64,000 bases of DNA from Siphonodentalium dalli. Lineage: Eukaryota > Mollusca > Scaphopoda > Gadilida > Siphonodentaliidae. Where the stretch lies: NCBI GenBank assembly GCA_032622095.1, contig CP136065.1:118647195-118711194 (forward strand), in the 5' to 3' direction. A program made the position numbers and the translations under genes. Below the pieces are notes generated by a model. The model was given only the letters and a program-made list of their open reading frames with translations. It was not told the DNA's origin and did not search any database. Below are positions 31,559-43,076 of the stretch, in pieces (within the stretch, counting starts at the first letter, position 1; each line of letters opens with the position of its first letter).

Positions 31559-32656
31559 GTAACACCACTGACAAAAAGTAACACCACTGACGCCGATTGT
31601 AACACCAATGACATTCACCATTTTGGCCTTTATTAACAGCCACGTACAATCGTATGGAAACAATGTTTATATTTTGTATGTTTGGAGTCGTTCCAATGTT
31701 AACCCATATTAAAGGGTCTAACCACCATACATCTACATGTATTTCTCACACCCAAGGCTATGGAATGCTGTTTCACATAACCATTTAAAGTGTGCGAACA
31801 GGTCTATTCGACCAAACTGAATGACAATCTCTGTCATATAGTAGACCAATTCTTTGTTGACATAACCTACTCATACATTTACTCAAATATTTAACCCATG
31901 TGGCCTTCTATCTGTGTGACATAAAACACAAGCCGTGCACGGTGCAATGCAAGGTCTGGTGTTATGAGAATCAAATGGCCCAGGTTTTCGACAACAATAA
32001 ACATATTCCTTTTCTGCAAACAACTCTTAAGATTTAAGATGTTCAAGTTATAAATTGTGTCAATTAAGTTGCATCTATAGTAACACCACTGACATGGTAA
32101 CACCACAGACATTTCAACAAACAATCAAATATACCTCCCTTTGCTTTATACCAAGGTTGTTTTGTTTGCTTAAATTTTAAATTATATTCCTCATTTTACA
32201 ATTCTATGGTGCTTTTGTGGGCAAATTGTGATAGCATGCCTGCATATGGGAGTTAACACCACTGACTAAAAAAGATACAATTTTTAATTAACCTGTTTTC
32301 ATGGTTTATATCCACTTTAACCTTCTGGGATATTTCAAAACTTCCCCATGACTTTCAAGAATGACAGCAACAGAACTTAGCAAAGATCAGTAATTCTACT
32401 CTCAACTGTTTTGTATTACCATAAATAATAATTATATTTTGGTAACACCACTGACCACTTTCCGTTGTACAACACCGTCACTCAACCCGCTACAAAAATC
32501 AGAACCTGATGTGATGTATATATATTTTAATATGAATATTGAGTATAGAAGAATAACTTTGGGTGTAATATCAACAGACACTATGGATCGTGCTTTGTTG
32601 TCTTTTGGGTGTTGCTAACTTGAATGTTCATTGTTTGCACAGGTAACACCACTGAC
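31559..32656. repeat. Cluster of direct word GTAACACCACTGAC
   Basis: Eight same-orientation copies, exact or nearly so, at 31559, 31578, 31599, 32080, 32097, 32252, 32442 and 32643, with a degenerate one near 32466. Spacing is irregular and the intervening DNA is not repeated. No inverted copies are seen. Confidence 0.75.
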
Positions 32657-33105
32657 TTCTGGTTAGTTTGAAGGTTCATAAATACGCATAGATAAATGGA
32701 AGATGGAGATAGATCATGTTATTTTATACAACGGACTCCCCTTTCATAAAAATGGAACCTTGTTCCATTGTACATAAAGCAGCAATTTTGAAAAATGAAA
32801 TGAACATAATATATACGCTTTTGGGAGAATGACCCTTTTACATGTAGGCCTACAGTACCTACTCGGAAAGTTAAAACAATTCAAAAATGGGGGTCACCAA
32901 AATTTTAATGTGGGTAGGCCTACCCCTACTCCGGCGATTCGCATTTGAGATTAAACAGTCATAATTATGTCGGTCCAATTGGGATGTCCACTTCTATGAT
33001 TGTCTTACTAAAAATAATAAATATGCAATTCAAGTTCAGTCATATGGCCTGTTAACGACCATCTGTCGCATTATGCCCCGCGTCGCATTATGCCCCACAT
33101 TACCC

Positions 33106-33310
33106 TAATATCGAGGTTTCTGGTGACCATTCAACGTTTTATAACATTTGTTGTCCCGGTTTTGGTATATTCTTGGAGTTCTGACACGTCACGAAGCTTC
33201 GGTTCATGTCACGAAGCTTCGGTACATTGGACGAAAAACCGCCACAGCTTTGGGGTTAATGATGCAAAGTGACAGTTTTCGCCCGATTTCGATAGAACTG
33301 TATTCTCTCA
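33106..33310. repeat. Inverted second copy of the CGAAGCTTCG repeat
   Basis: AATATCGAGGTTTCTGGTGA onward is the reverse complement of 19033-19267. CGAAGCTTCG occurs at 33192 and 33212, and a further one at 33537. It abuts the right end of the 10.5-kb segment. Confidence 0.65.
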
Positions 33311-34153
33311 TTAGATAAGTTATCGTATAATTCATAAAATTGTGCTATATGTTTATGAGCAAATTTTTTTGATTCTTGCTGTACTCTAAAACATGAACTC
33401 ATTAGCATATGCAATACATGCTTCCCGTATTGATTACTTCCAAATATAGATTATTCATAGGTACTTGACATCATTTCCATATGTAAATAAAGGATATGCA
33501 TATTTATAATATACTCTTGAATAATAATTAATGTGCCGAAGCTTCGTACCGCTTTTAGTTGTAATCGTATTTTTAGTAGATGTATTCAAATGCGCACGCG
33601 CAGAATAATTTCCTGTCATCAATCACAACATTGAATTTTCAAACACCAGAGAACCAGAGAATTGAATCAACACAGTAGTGATCATAGACATAGGACACAA
33701 CAACAACAAGGCAAAACAAATACTCTATCGTCTACAATAACAACTTGGTCTTGGCCGCATTCAATGATGCTACCTCCACCTCGGAAGGTTCATAATCATA
33801 CTTAACTTATTATAGAATCAAAATGAAAAGCACATTCGTTCGCAATCAATCAATATATTCAATACCGTTTACACTGGTTTAGTAAGGCTTGGGATTCGTT
33901 GGGGGGGGGGGGGGGGGGAGAGCCCAAATTTCTTAGCCATTACTTAAATTAGCAACCTCAAAGGTTTTTGGAAAAGTACATGTGATTGTTTAGATATTTA
34001 TGTTTTTTTCAGAGGGGGAGATAACTACAAGTATATGATATATCATATGAATGCAAAAAAACTAATATTTTGGATGTTTTTTTTGGGCAAATTTTTTAAG
34101 TTCGGGCTTTGAAATAAAATGTCTGTAAGGTTTGGGCTTCGTTGGGGGAGCAA
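33311..34153. other. No gene recognised; G-run and half of a local duplication
   Basis: Contains a run of about 19 G near 33900. The GAGCCCAAATTTCTTAGC stretch after it is repeated at 36906 onward, just beyond the next transposon. Confidence 0.45.
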
Positions 34154-34790
34154 GAAGAGTATGGGAGGCCAAATTCACATTTAATAATTAATTGTGCTTA
34201 AGCGTAATTATTTGCGCTTAAGCGCAATCAATTGCGCTTAAGCGCAATTAATTGCGCTTAAGCGCAATTCATGGTTATATGTAACAAAACACCCCTGGTG
34301 AATAAATAGGTTTCTCCATAACTTAGCATTAACTCCTATTGACATGTCACCTCTTGGTTTCATTGGTTTGATTGGGTAGGGAGCTAGCCCAACTTCTTTA
34401 TCAAAATGGCTTACTCGCAATAGTATCACCTTCTGTTTTAGTTGGAGCGACTCGTGATAGCATTATATTATCTTCGGTATATATTAGTTGGGGCTACTTG
34501 CAATAGCATTACTTTCTGTATTAGTCGGGGCGACATTGATTTTCTTAAATTTTCGAGTATACATGCACACCATATTTGGGAAGCAAGCCCTCGGTGACAC
34601 CACATTCACATGCACTATATCATATGATCATGGAAATACTATAGATTTGTGCAAGAGATGCTGATTTAATATGAAAAACTAAAGCTCCAGGACTGAGACA
34701 CAAAAGCTCCAGTGATTACACACCATTTTTTGGACAAGGATGCTGATAATATGAAAATAGGGTTTTTTCACCCCTGATTTAAGTCAATAA

Positions 34791-36233
34791 GGCCAAAAGG
34801 AAGAATACCCGGGTTTAGGGTAACATGAGGGGAAAAAACAGGGGCGGGCGGGCGGTACTTCATTTTATTTTATTTTTTCATTTTATTTTCTACGGGGAAT
34901 AGTATTTTAAGTATTCGTGCCTTCTAATCGTCTGCCAGTGTCACTCGTATATAGCTTGGGCAAGTCATTGTCACAATAATCAATGTCATGGTAGCTTTAA
35001 TCAGTTTAATGGTGTTGCAGAAGTTCAATGACATGTATACAGCATGATATTAAATGATATTCTATACAGAATAAGTGTCTAGTGCTGGAAATTAAACGGT
35101 TTATGTTCACGCTGAAGCTCGGATATTACAGGCCAAATCCTACGAGTGGACATATTACTGTTCAATTTCCCACACAAGACACTTACGATATTTTGTTTAT
35201 CCACCGACTCGAATACCAAGAAATTTGGAGAAATATTCCACTCATTGGAAATGGCACATACATGCGGCAACGCCAACGTGACGTACATAATATAATCAAT
35301 ATGCAAAGCGGTGGTGGCATTAACACCTGTAAAACAAAGTAAGCACCAAGAACAATATATGTGCATTGATTACCCAATGACTGTTGCATTCGGATCATTG
35401 CGACACAGAAGGTGTTGATTCATCGGGTCCGGCTTTCTGTAGAACTAATGAATATTTAATGAGAAATAGTTCTACTAGGAAAAAAGTTCTACCAGGCACA
35501 TAGTCACATACCGGTACCACTCCTACTGCATGGGTTCATACAGACTCATGTTACATCAGGCTTACAATTTTCAGGGTGGATGCGGTGAGAGGTGGATAAA
35601 CTATAATAATGGAATTTTGAGCTTTGAGTCGATTTCAAAAGTGTCAGAATTATTTTTAATCCGACATTTTATTACTACCGGTATGTCCTTTTCTGTCAGT
35701 TCAACTTCAGAATCCGTGTGGTGCCTGTTCACGCACGACAACATGTCTGTGCTATAGTTGACAGTGCCATGATGTTTCTATTCTGATTCATATGAACGCA
35801 TTTGTGAAGTTTAAGAGCTAAAACTCAGGATCTATCCGCACACGGAAGTGTTTCCGCCATATCCAATTGCCATGTGCAATCGGCAAAATATCCGGTTACT
35901 TTCGATTCGCTAGTTAAGACATATTCGGACACAAGTATCGCGTGTTTTCTGGTTTCCGCTTTCAAGAAATCGGCGAGGTTTGCCGAACAATGATGAGGGA
36001 ATACGAATATACTACAACAACAATGGCGGCACTTCTGTTTTTCGTGAATTGACGATATTTGCAAGGAAGTGGTATACTTGTTTAAGCTAATTCCGTAGTC
36101 GTGAATTCCTAATTACAAAAAAATAAATTGAAGTCGGAGGAAATTTTTGAAAAACGATAAAATGGAATTTGGCGGCAGGTTTTGAGTAGGGGCGGGCGGG
36201 TTACCCTAAACACAGGTATTCTTCGTTTTGGCC
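34791..36233. mobile_element. Harbinger-like insertion, 1443 bp, TAA duplication
   Basis: Begins GGCCAAAAGGAAGAATACCC and ends with its imperfect inverted copy (GGTATTCTTCGTTTTGGCC), with TAA on both sides. The sister copy at 37524-38747 has the unfilled site GTCAATAAGTAAA near 38107-38120. A 3-bp TAA/TTA target duplication fits PIF/Harbinger. Open frames inside (for example 35079-35366 and 35825-36064, minus) show no transposase motif. Confidence 0.8.
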
Positions 36234-36246
36234 TAAGTAAACCATA

Positions 36247-36419
36247 CAGTAATGCTCTAATTAATCGACTCCTTAACCACAGCAGAATTATGGATAACTT
36301 TTCAGGATTTAGTCGGAAATATGGCTTGTTGCCATTCATTGGAATGCTCTAGAGAGCTTTTCGATGAATGGCAACAAGCCATATTTCCGACTAAATCCTG
36401 ATTAATTAGAGCATTACTG
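36247..36419. mobile_element. Fold-back mariner-type MITE, copy 3
   Basis: TA-flanked, CAGTAATGCTC ends. The right arm has lost ~40 bp. It sits at the same position in the host transposon as copy 4, so it inserted before that transposon spread. Confidence 0.85.
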
Positions 36420-36908
36420 TATGAGGTAAGAAAGCCCTCATGCAGTGACACCGCATGCATGTATAGGCTAAAATCTGTGCAAAAATACATTAAAAACATC
36501 ATACAAAAAATTACTAAGAGTTCCGGGAAGGCGACATCAATTCTTTGGATAGAGGGATGCTGATAATATGTAATTAGGGATTCTCCTTGTTGAACACATA
36601 CTCACAGTTGACTGTTGAGTACAGGTCAAAATTAGCCCAATGCTCATCTTGTGTTGCTAGGTGATACACCAGGTCATGCTAATAGTTTATGGGTAGGTTA
36701 GATAGTAGTCACAATTATGCTTAAGCGCAATTGATTGCGCTTAAGCGCAATTGATTGCGTTAATTGCGCTTAAGCGTAATTAATTACGCTTAAGCGAAAA
36801 TGCCCTATTTGCGCTTAAGCACAATATGTGGTATTTGCGCTTAAGCGCAATTGATTGCGCTTACGCGCAATTCATTATTAAATGTGAATTTGGCCTCCCA
36901 TAGAAGAG

Positions 36909-37461
36909 CCCAAATTTCTTAGCGATTACTTAAATCAGTGTCCATACAATCTAAAAAATTAGTAAGCAGTTTGTCTCGCCTCTGTTTTCTGCCACTTTTT
37001 TGACCAGCAAAATTAGGTGATATAAAACAAAACTAATATTTCAGGAAGATGCAAATAAATATGAACAAATGGTGAATGGAGTATAAGAATACTTACAAAG
37101 TAAATAGAATAACAGTTAGTTGTCATATATAGTACGAAAATGGAAATAATCCTGGTATAAAGTGAGTTTACTATAGAATAAACATTGCGATTTAACATGT
37201 GTCCAGATACATGTAGGCACTGAAAATGAAACTATGGAATTGAGGTTGCTACTTAAATCAGTGCCCATACAATCTAAAAAATAGTAAGCAGTTTATCTCA
37301 ACTCTGTTTTCTGTCACTTTCTTGACCAGAAAAATTAGGGGGACACACTAAGAGTTGTAGTCCGAGCACAAGGCCAGTAAAAGGTGTAGTTGTGATTTTC
37401 AATATTGTTTATTGTCGTTGATATAATTCCAATAATTATATGTTTTGGTTTGTGGTTAGAT
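36909..37461. other. No gene recognised; local duplication
   Basis: CAGTGYCCATACAATCTAAA occurs near 36936 and again near 37259, with similar downstream text, marking a ~320-bp duplicated block. Otherwise AT-rich. Confidence 0.45.
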
Positions 37462-37523
37462 CATGCCATGAATCTCTACTATGGCTACCGCCTGTTAGCC
37501 ATATAGTAGAGATTCATGGCATG

Positions 37524-38747
37524 TATGGGAGGCCAAATTCACATTTAATAATTAATTGTGCTTAAGCGCAATCAATTGCGCTTAAGCGCAATCAATTGCG
37601 CTTAAGCGCAATTCATGGTTATATGTAACAAAACACCCCTGGTGAATAAATAGGTTTCTCCATAACTTAGTATTAACTCCTATTGACATGTCACTTCTTG
37701 GTTTCATTGGTTTGGATGGGTAGGGAGCTAGCTAGCCCAACTTCTTTATCAAAATGGCTGACTCGCAATAGTATCACCTTCTGTTTTAGTTGGAGCGATT
37801 CGTGATAGCATTATATTATCTTCGGTATATATTAGTTGGGGCTACTTGCAATAGCATTACTTTCTGTATTAGTCGGGGCGACATTGATTTTCTTCAATTT
37901 TCGAGTATACAGGCACACCATATGAGGGAAGCAAGCCCTCGGTGACACCACATTCACACTATATGATCATGGAAATACTATAGATTTGTGCAAGAGCTGC
38001 TGATTTAATAAGAAAAACAAAGACACCAAAGCTCCAGTAATTACACACCATTTTTTGGACAGGGATGCTGATAATATGAAAATAGGGTTTTTTTCCCCCT
38101 GATTTAAGTCAATAAGTAAATCATACAGTAATGCTCTAATTAATCGACTCCTTAACCACAGCAGAATTATGGATAAATTTTCAGGATTTAGTCGGAAATA
38201 TGGCTTGTTGCCATTCATCGGAAAGCTCCCGAGAGCTTTTCGATGAATGGCAACAAGCCATATTTCTGACTAAATCCTGAAAAGTTACCCATAATTCTGC
38301 TGTGGTTAAGAAGTCGATTAAATAGAGCATTACTGTATGAGGTAAGAAAGCCCTCATGCAGTGACACCGCATACATGTATAGGATATTACCATAGTAAAG
38401 GCTAAAATCTTTGCAAAAATACATTAAAAACATCATACAAAACATTATTAGAGTTCCGGGAAGGCGACATCAATTCTTTGGATAGAGGGATGCTGATAAT
38501 ATGTAATTAGGGGATTCTCCTTGTTGAACACATACTCACAGTTTGACTGTTGAGTACAGGTCAAAATTAGCCCAATGCTCATCTTGTGTTGCTAGGTGAT
38601 ACACCAGGTCATGCTAATAGTTTATGGGTAGGTTAGATAGTAGTCACAATTAAGCTTAAGCGTAAATGCCCTATTTGCGCTTAATCACAATATGTGTATT
38701 TGTGCTTAAGCGCAATTCATTATTAAATGTGAATTTGGCCTCCCATA
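37524..38747. mobile_element. TATGGGAGG transposon, copy 2
   Basis: Same ends and subterminal GCGCTTAAGCGC units as copy 1, with GGCATG target duplication (37518-37523, 38748-38753). It lacks the 1443-bp TAA insertion but has the nested fold-back MITE. 1224 bp. Confidence 0.85.
38126..38335. mobile_element. Fold-back mariner-type MITE, copy 4
   Basis: TA-flanked, 210 bp, inside the transposon at 37524-38747. Nearly perfect inverted arms around GAAAGCTCCC-GAGAGC. Confidence 0.85.
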
Positions 38748-39099
38748 GGCATGATCTAGTTTGTGGTAAGCTATGCCAATTACAAATAAAAGAAATTTAA
38801 AAGATCATTTGTAAGTCTTATATTTCAACTTTTATCGACATTTTTCGTTGGAATCAGCCGAGTCGCTAATTAGGTGTTAATTGGATTAAGTCAGTGGTGG
38901 GTTACATGAAGATCAAAGGGCAAGTAGTGGGAATAAAAACAAACAATGACTTATGTTTATTTAACAATATAAGGCCTAAAAAAATATATGCCTTTGTTTC
39001 CGGTAACCCTCCCGTCCACTCGCCAGTGTACCACGTTATGTACCCCCCTGGATAAGTCACCCCGCGGGGGAACATATCCTAGGATATCTCCCCCCCCTG

Positions 39100-40368
39100 G
39101 ATATTTCCCCCCTCCCCCCCCCCCATGTACGACTAAAAAATAATTTCACTCAATTGATATCGTTTGGTCCTGAAATGGCCAGAATTTTTTTTTTGCGATT
39201 GAAATTTGTTTTTTATTAAAAAAAAAAGTTAAATTTTGTTTTTCATGCATTTGATTGTTTGTTCCTGAAATGGCCAGAATTTTTTTTTCATTTATAATAA
39301 AAAAATTTTTTTTAAATGTCCAGGCTTGGGTATTCCCCACCCCGCACACAGCACCTATATGACAAAAAAATCATCATATGGTTTTATCGCTTATTTTGCT
39401 TTATATAGTCATGAAACGGCGAGAAATTAACTTCTTCTTCGAGGAAAAGTTTTTAGAGTCAGGGCGTGGGGGGGGGGGGGGGGGGGGGGGGGGGTGAGAT
39501 GTCCAGGTCAGGATATCTCCCCCCCCCCACCCAACACCTACATGACAAAAAAATCATCTTATGGTTTTATCGCTTCCTTTGCTTTATCTAGTCATGAACG
39601 GCGAGAAATTAACCATCTTCTGATGAAAAGTTTTTAGAGTCAGGGTTTGGGGTGGGGGTAAGATGTCCAGGTCAGGTTATCTCCCCCCCCCCCTCCCCCC
39701 CCCCCACCCAGCACCTACATGACAAAAAAATCATCTTATGGTTTTATCGCTGTTTTGCTTTATATAGTCATGAAACGGCGAGAAATTAACTTCTTCTGAG
39801 GAAAGTTTTTAGAGTCAGGGGCGTGGGGGGGGGGGGGGGGGGGGGAGATGTCCAGGTCAGGATATCTCCCCCCCCCCCCACCAAGCACCTACATGACAAA
39901 AAATAATCTTATGGTTTTATGCTTATTTTGCTTTATATAGTCATGAAACAGCGAGAAATTACTTCTTCTGAGAAAAAGTTGTTTGAGTCAGGGTTTGGGG
40001 TGGTGGGGGGAAGATGTCCAGGTCAGGATATCCCCCCCCCAACCACGACCTACATGACAAAAATATCATCTTATGGTTTTATCGCTTGTTTTGCTTTATA
40101 TAGTCATGAAACGGCGAGAAATTAACTTCTTCTGAGGAAAAGATTTTAGAGTCAGGGTTTGGGGTGGGGTAAGATGTCCAGGTCAGGATATCTCCCCCAC
40201 CCTGAGAAAAAGTTGTTTGAGTCAGGGTTTGGGGTGGGGGGGGGGAAGCTGTCCAAGTCAGGATATCTCCCCCCCCCCCCCCCCACCCAGCACCAACATG
40301 ACAAAAAAATCATCTTATGGTTTTATCGCTTATTTTGCTTTATATAGTCATGAAACAGCGAGAAATTG
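39100..40368. repeat. G/C-homopolymer-rich tandem repeat, ~180-bp unit
   Basis: Units contain GACAAAAAAATCATCTTATG, GTCATGAAACGGCGAGAAAT, a long G run, GATGTCCAGGTCAGGATATC and a long C run. Repeats of GTTTTATCGC start near 39379, 39562, 39740, 39915, 40076 and 40320. The G run and the following C run can pair, or fold as quadruplex. Related pieces occur at 62230-62470 and 63635-63890. Confidence 0.85.
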
Positions 40369-40468
40369 NNNNNNNNNNNNNNNNNNNNNNNNNNNNNNNN
40401 NNNNNNNNNNNNNNNNNNNNNNNNNNNNNNNNNNNNNNNNNNNNNNNNNNNNNNNNNNNNNNNNNNNN
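40369..40468. other. Assembly gap of 100 N
   Basis: Exactly 100 N, a conventional placeholder for unknown length. It falls inside the G-rich tandem repeat, so repeat copies are probably missing. Confidence 0.99.
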
Positions 40469-40593
40469 CATGACTGTCAGTGGCATCGTTAAAGGAACAA
40501 TGCAATAAGCTCTAAGAAGTTAATATGTATTAACTGTTACAGATTACGTGATAATATTGCCATGCAATGGCACTGCTGTCATGATATCACTTA

Positions 40594-40692
40594 GGTAGTG
40601 CTTTTTCTCAACTAGTCGACTAGCATATTTCGGGATCGACTAATTTAATAATCGCGCCGATTTCGACTAATCGATTAATCGTTTCAACACTA
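40594..40692. mobile_element. hAT-like MITE remnant
   Basis: Starts TAGTGCTTTTTCTC and ends CGATTAATCGTTTCAACACTA, a pattern common in short hAT derivatives. Flanking 8-bp duplications do not match. Weak call. Confidence 0.35.
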
Positions 40693-41288
40693 CGGGAGAG
40701 ATCGACGAATGCCATGCCACTTCATTCAGCACAATCATGCACATGCACTCTCAATCAATGGGCAAAGATACCACCCTTTTCTCGTCTAGAAGAAACCACT
40801 CACTGTGATTGGTTAAAGCCAATTGTATAGTATTAGAGCTTCAAACCCGCTCAAAATACATGGTGTCCTTGCTTGGTCGAGTTTCTCAAATTCCGTGATT
40901 TGATTTCGTACTACAATGCAGCTACGTGTTGTCACAATAGTGAGTGAGTTGGGCGTCTTTGCAACATTGTATCAAAGCGGGCATTTCTAAGAGTTGAATA
41001 ATCAAACTATACACAGACGCAGTGCAGTTACCAATGTAACTGTGTTTTTCATTTCTCAATCAAAACACAAAATGTGGACCACACTTACTTGATTCAAGCC
41101 CAATGCTTACTTGATTCAGCCCAATGCTCCCTCCCTAACTGAGCCTGTTTTCTATTCTGTGTTTTTAGATTGCAAGCGTGGATGTTACACTGGGATTTTA
41201 TAACTTGAATAACTCGATTTAGGCTTGAATTAACTTTTTGTTTTTACATGCTTATGATTGGTTGGCACCCACCGATTGCCGACAATAT
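40693..41288. other. No gene recognised
   Basis: Unique-looking sequence; small frames only. Confidence 0.4.
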
Positions 41289-42374
41289 TACGATTATTAT
41301 ACCCCCACTTTCGAAGAAAATGGGGGGTATACTGGATTGACTGCGTCCGTCCGTCCGTCCGTCACGCTTTCTCAGTCCGTTTGTCCGTCCGTTCTTCCGT
41401 CCGTCCGTCCGTCCGTCCGACCTCATAACTCGAACAACTATGAACCGATTTCAATAATTTTTTGTATGCTATCTCCTTAGGACGGTCTCTCCGCATGATG
41501 CTAATTGCGGTTCGGTCCGACTTTTTTTTTTCAAGTTACGTCTCTTTTTCGACTTATTTTAACTTAGAAAATTCTTTCCGACTTAATAACTTTAACAAAT
41601 ATGAACCGATTTCAATAATTTTTGGTATACATGCTTCTCATAATAGCCTCTCTACATGATGCGGCTAGGGATTGGCTCAGACTGTTTTTCGTAATATTAC
41701 ACCTCATTTTCGACTTATTTTGACTTAGAAAATTCTGTCTGACTTAATAACTTTAACAAATATGAACCGATTTGAATAATTTTTTCTGTACAAGCTTCTT
41801 GTGACAACATATCGATATTATTAGTCCGAATTTTTCTTTATAGTTAAAAATCTTTTTGGTTGAGTTTACGGATAATGTGGGTTGAATTTGCCACGTCCGT
41901 CCGTCCGTCCGTCACGCTTTCTTCGTCCGTTTGTCCGTCCGTCCGACCTCATAACTCGAACAACTATGAACCGATTTCAATAATTTTTTGTATGCAATCT
42001 CATTAGGACGGTCTCTCCGCATGATGCTAATTGCGGTTCCGTCGACTTTTTTTTCAAGTTACGCCTCTTTTTCGACTTATTTTAACTTAGAAAATTCTTT
42101 CCGACTTAATAACTTTAACAAATATGAACCGATTTCAATAATTTTTGGTATACATGCTTCTCACAATAGCCTCTCTACATGATGCGGCTAGGGATTGGCT
42201 CAGACTGTTTTTCGTAATATTACACCTCATTTTCGACTTATTTTGACTTAGAAAATTCTGTCTGACTTAATAACTTTAACAAATATGAACCGATTTGAAT
42301 AATTGTGTTTACGGATAATGCGGGTTGAATTTGCCACGGTGGGGGTATGCTAGCACTCGAGTGCACACCTCTTG
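41289..42374 (+). mobile_element. Non-autonomous element with ACCCCCAC/GTGGGGGT edges and internal repeats
   Basis: Starts near TATACCCCCACTTTCG and closes near CACGGTGGGGGTATGC. Two copies of a ~450-550 bp block (41340-41870, 41890-42330) each begin with a GTCC/GTCCGTCCGTCC microsatellite and hold several ATGAACCGATTTCAATAATT monomers. The reading frames here are repeat shadows. Confidence 0.6.
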
Positions 42375-42669
42375 TTTTATTTTAGATGATATTACTGACG
42401 ATATTTAAATTTTAACTGGGTATTGCAGATTATTCGGGAAACCGCCCAGCACTATATGACAAGTGATTGTTTCATAGAAATTCTCAATAAATCTGCAGTT
42501 AAATTTTCTGTTAGTTATATAACGGTAGGCTCTAAAACATGTAACCCCAGTATGAGATGCAAAGATTGATGTGGGAAGATGGGGATTTTTTTTTACCAGG
42601 TCGAATACTATGCTTTAACACATTGTGTTATTATGGTATATAGCTACTTAACTCTACATATATATTATA

Positions 42670-43076
42670 CTAGCAGATCAGCCCGCCACTGGCGGGATTG
42701 GTCCCATGGCTTTGGTCGATCCATTCATTTTTGTTTTTCAAGGTAACCCCGTACGTCGCTGCCACCGCTGATGCCCGAAATATTGCCCAAGGTCATTTGC
42801 GGGTACCCGTGTCAAGGTCATGTTGTGTGGACAAAATAACCCGACAAAAATATTTCCCGTCCCGAGTTGACCATACATAACAAATTTCACATCGATGTCA
42901 CCGCTGACTACAGAGATATCACCCAAGGTCATTTGTGGGTACCCGTTTCAAGGTCAAGGTCACTTTGGGCGGACAATCTGACCCGACGACAATCTTCCCC
43001 ATCCCTTGAAACCCCTAAGTACGAAATTTCGTCTCGATATCCCCAGTTTCCAAGCGAGACGGTAAAAATGGCCGTA
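42670..43076 (-). mobile_element. Helitron-like element, 3' end in reverse orientation
   Basis: Read in reverse it ends with the perfect hairpin CCCGCC-AGT-GGCGGG, CTGATCTG, CTAG and T. Inside are about two ~130-bp monomers containing CAAGGTCATTTGYGGGTACC. The 5' TC end is not identified. Confidence 0.55.

Larger units (their letters stand above)
22590..33105. mobile_element. 10.5-kb segment bounded by TA-flanked inverted repeats (composite?)
   Basis: The left end GGGTAATGTGGGGCATAATG is matched perfectly in inverted form by the right end (33086-33105). TA lies immediately outside both (22588-22589, 33106-33107). More degenerate copies of GCATTATGCCCC and AATGAGACAC lie just inside each end. 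TA flanks suggest Tc1/mariner-type ends. The interior holds tandem repeats, several MITEs, a broken TatD nuclease gene and a repeated-word cluster. No transposase was found. The two ends could also belong to two separate elements. Confidence 0.45.
34160..36902. mobile_element. TATGGGAGG transposon, copy 1 (6-bp target duplication)
   Basis: The ends TATGGGAGGCCAAATTCACA and their inverted copy are flanked by GAAGAG on both sides (34154-34159, 36903-36908). Next to each end lie several GCGCTTAAGCGCAATT palindromic units. Within it sit a TAA-flanked insertion (34791-36233) and a fold-back MITE (36247-36419). No intact transposase is seen. 6-bp duplications are known for IS3EU, Dada and Polinton groups; I cannot decide. 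Confidence 0.8.
37462..38773. repeat. Fold-back palindrome split by a transposon
   Basis: TCATGCCATGAATCTCTACT (from 37461) pairs with the inverted arm 37497-37523. The arm continues on the far side of the inserted element, in GGCATGATCTAGTTTGTGG from 38748. Removing the element and one GGCATG restores a longer palindrome. Confidence 0.7.

Noticed and set aside
39100-40340. Spaced repeats as a CRISPR array
   Set aside because: Units are ~180 bp with homopolymers, not short identical repeats with unique spacers, and the DNA is eukaryotic.
41238-41480. Ser/Arg/Val-rich frames at 41238-41480
   Set aside because: Translation of a GTCC microsatellite.
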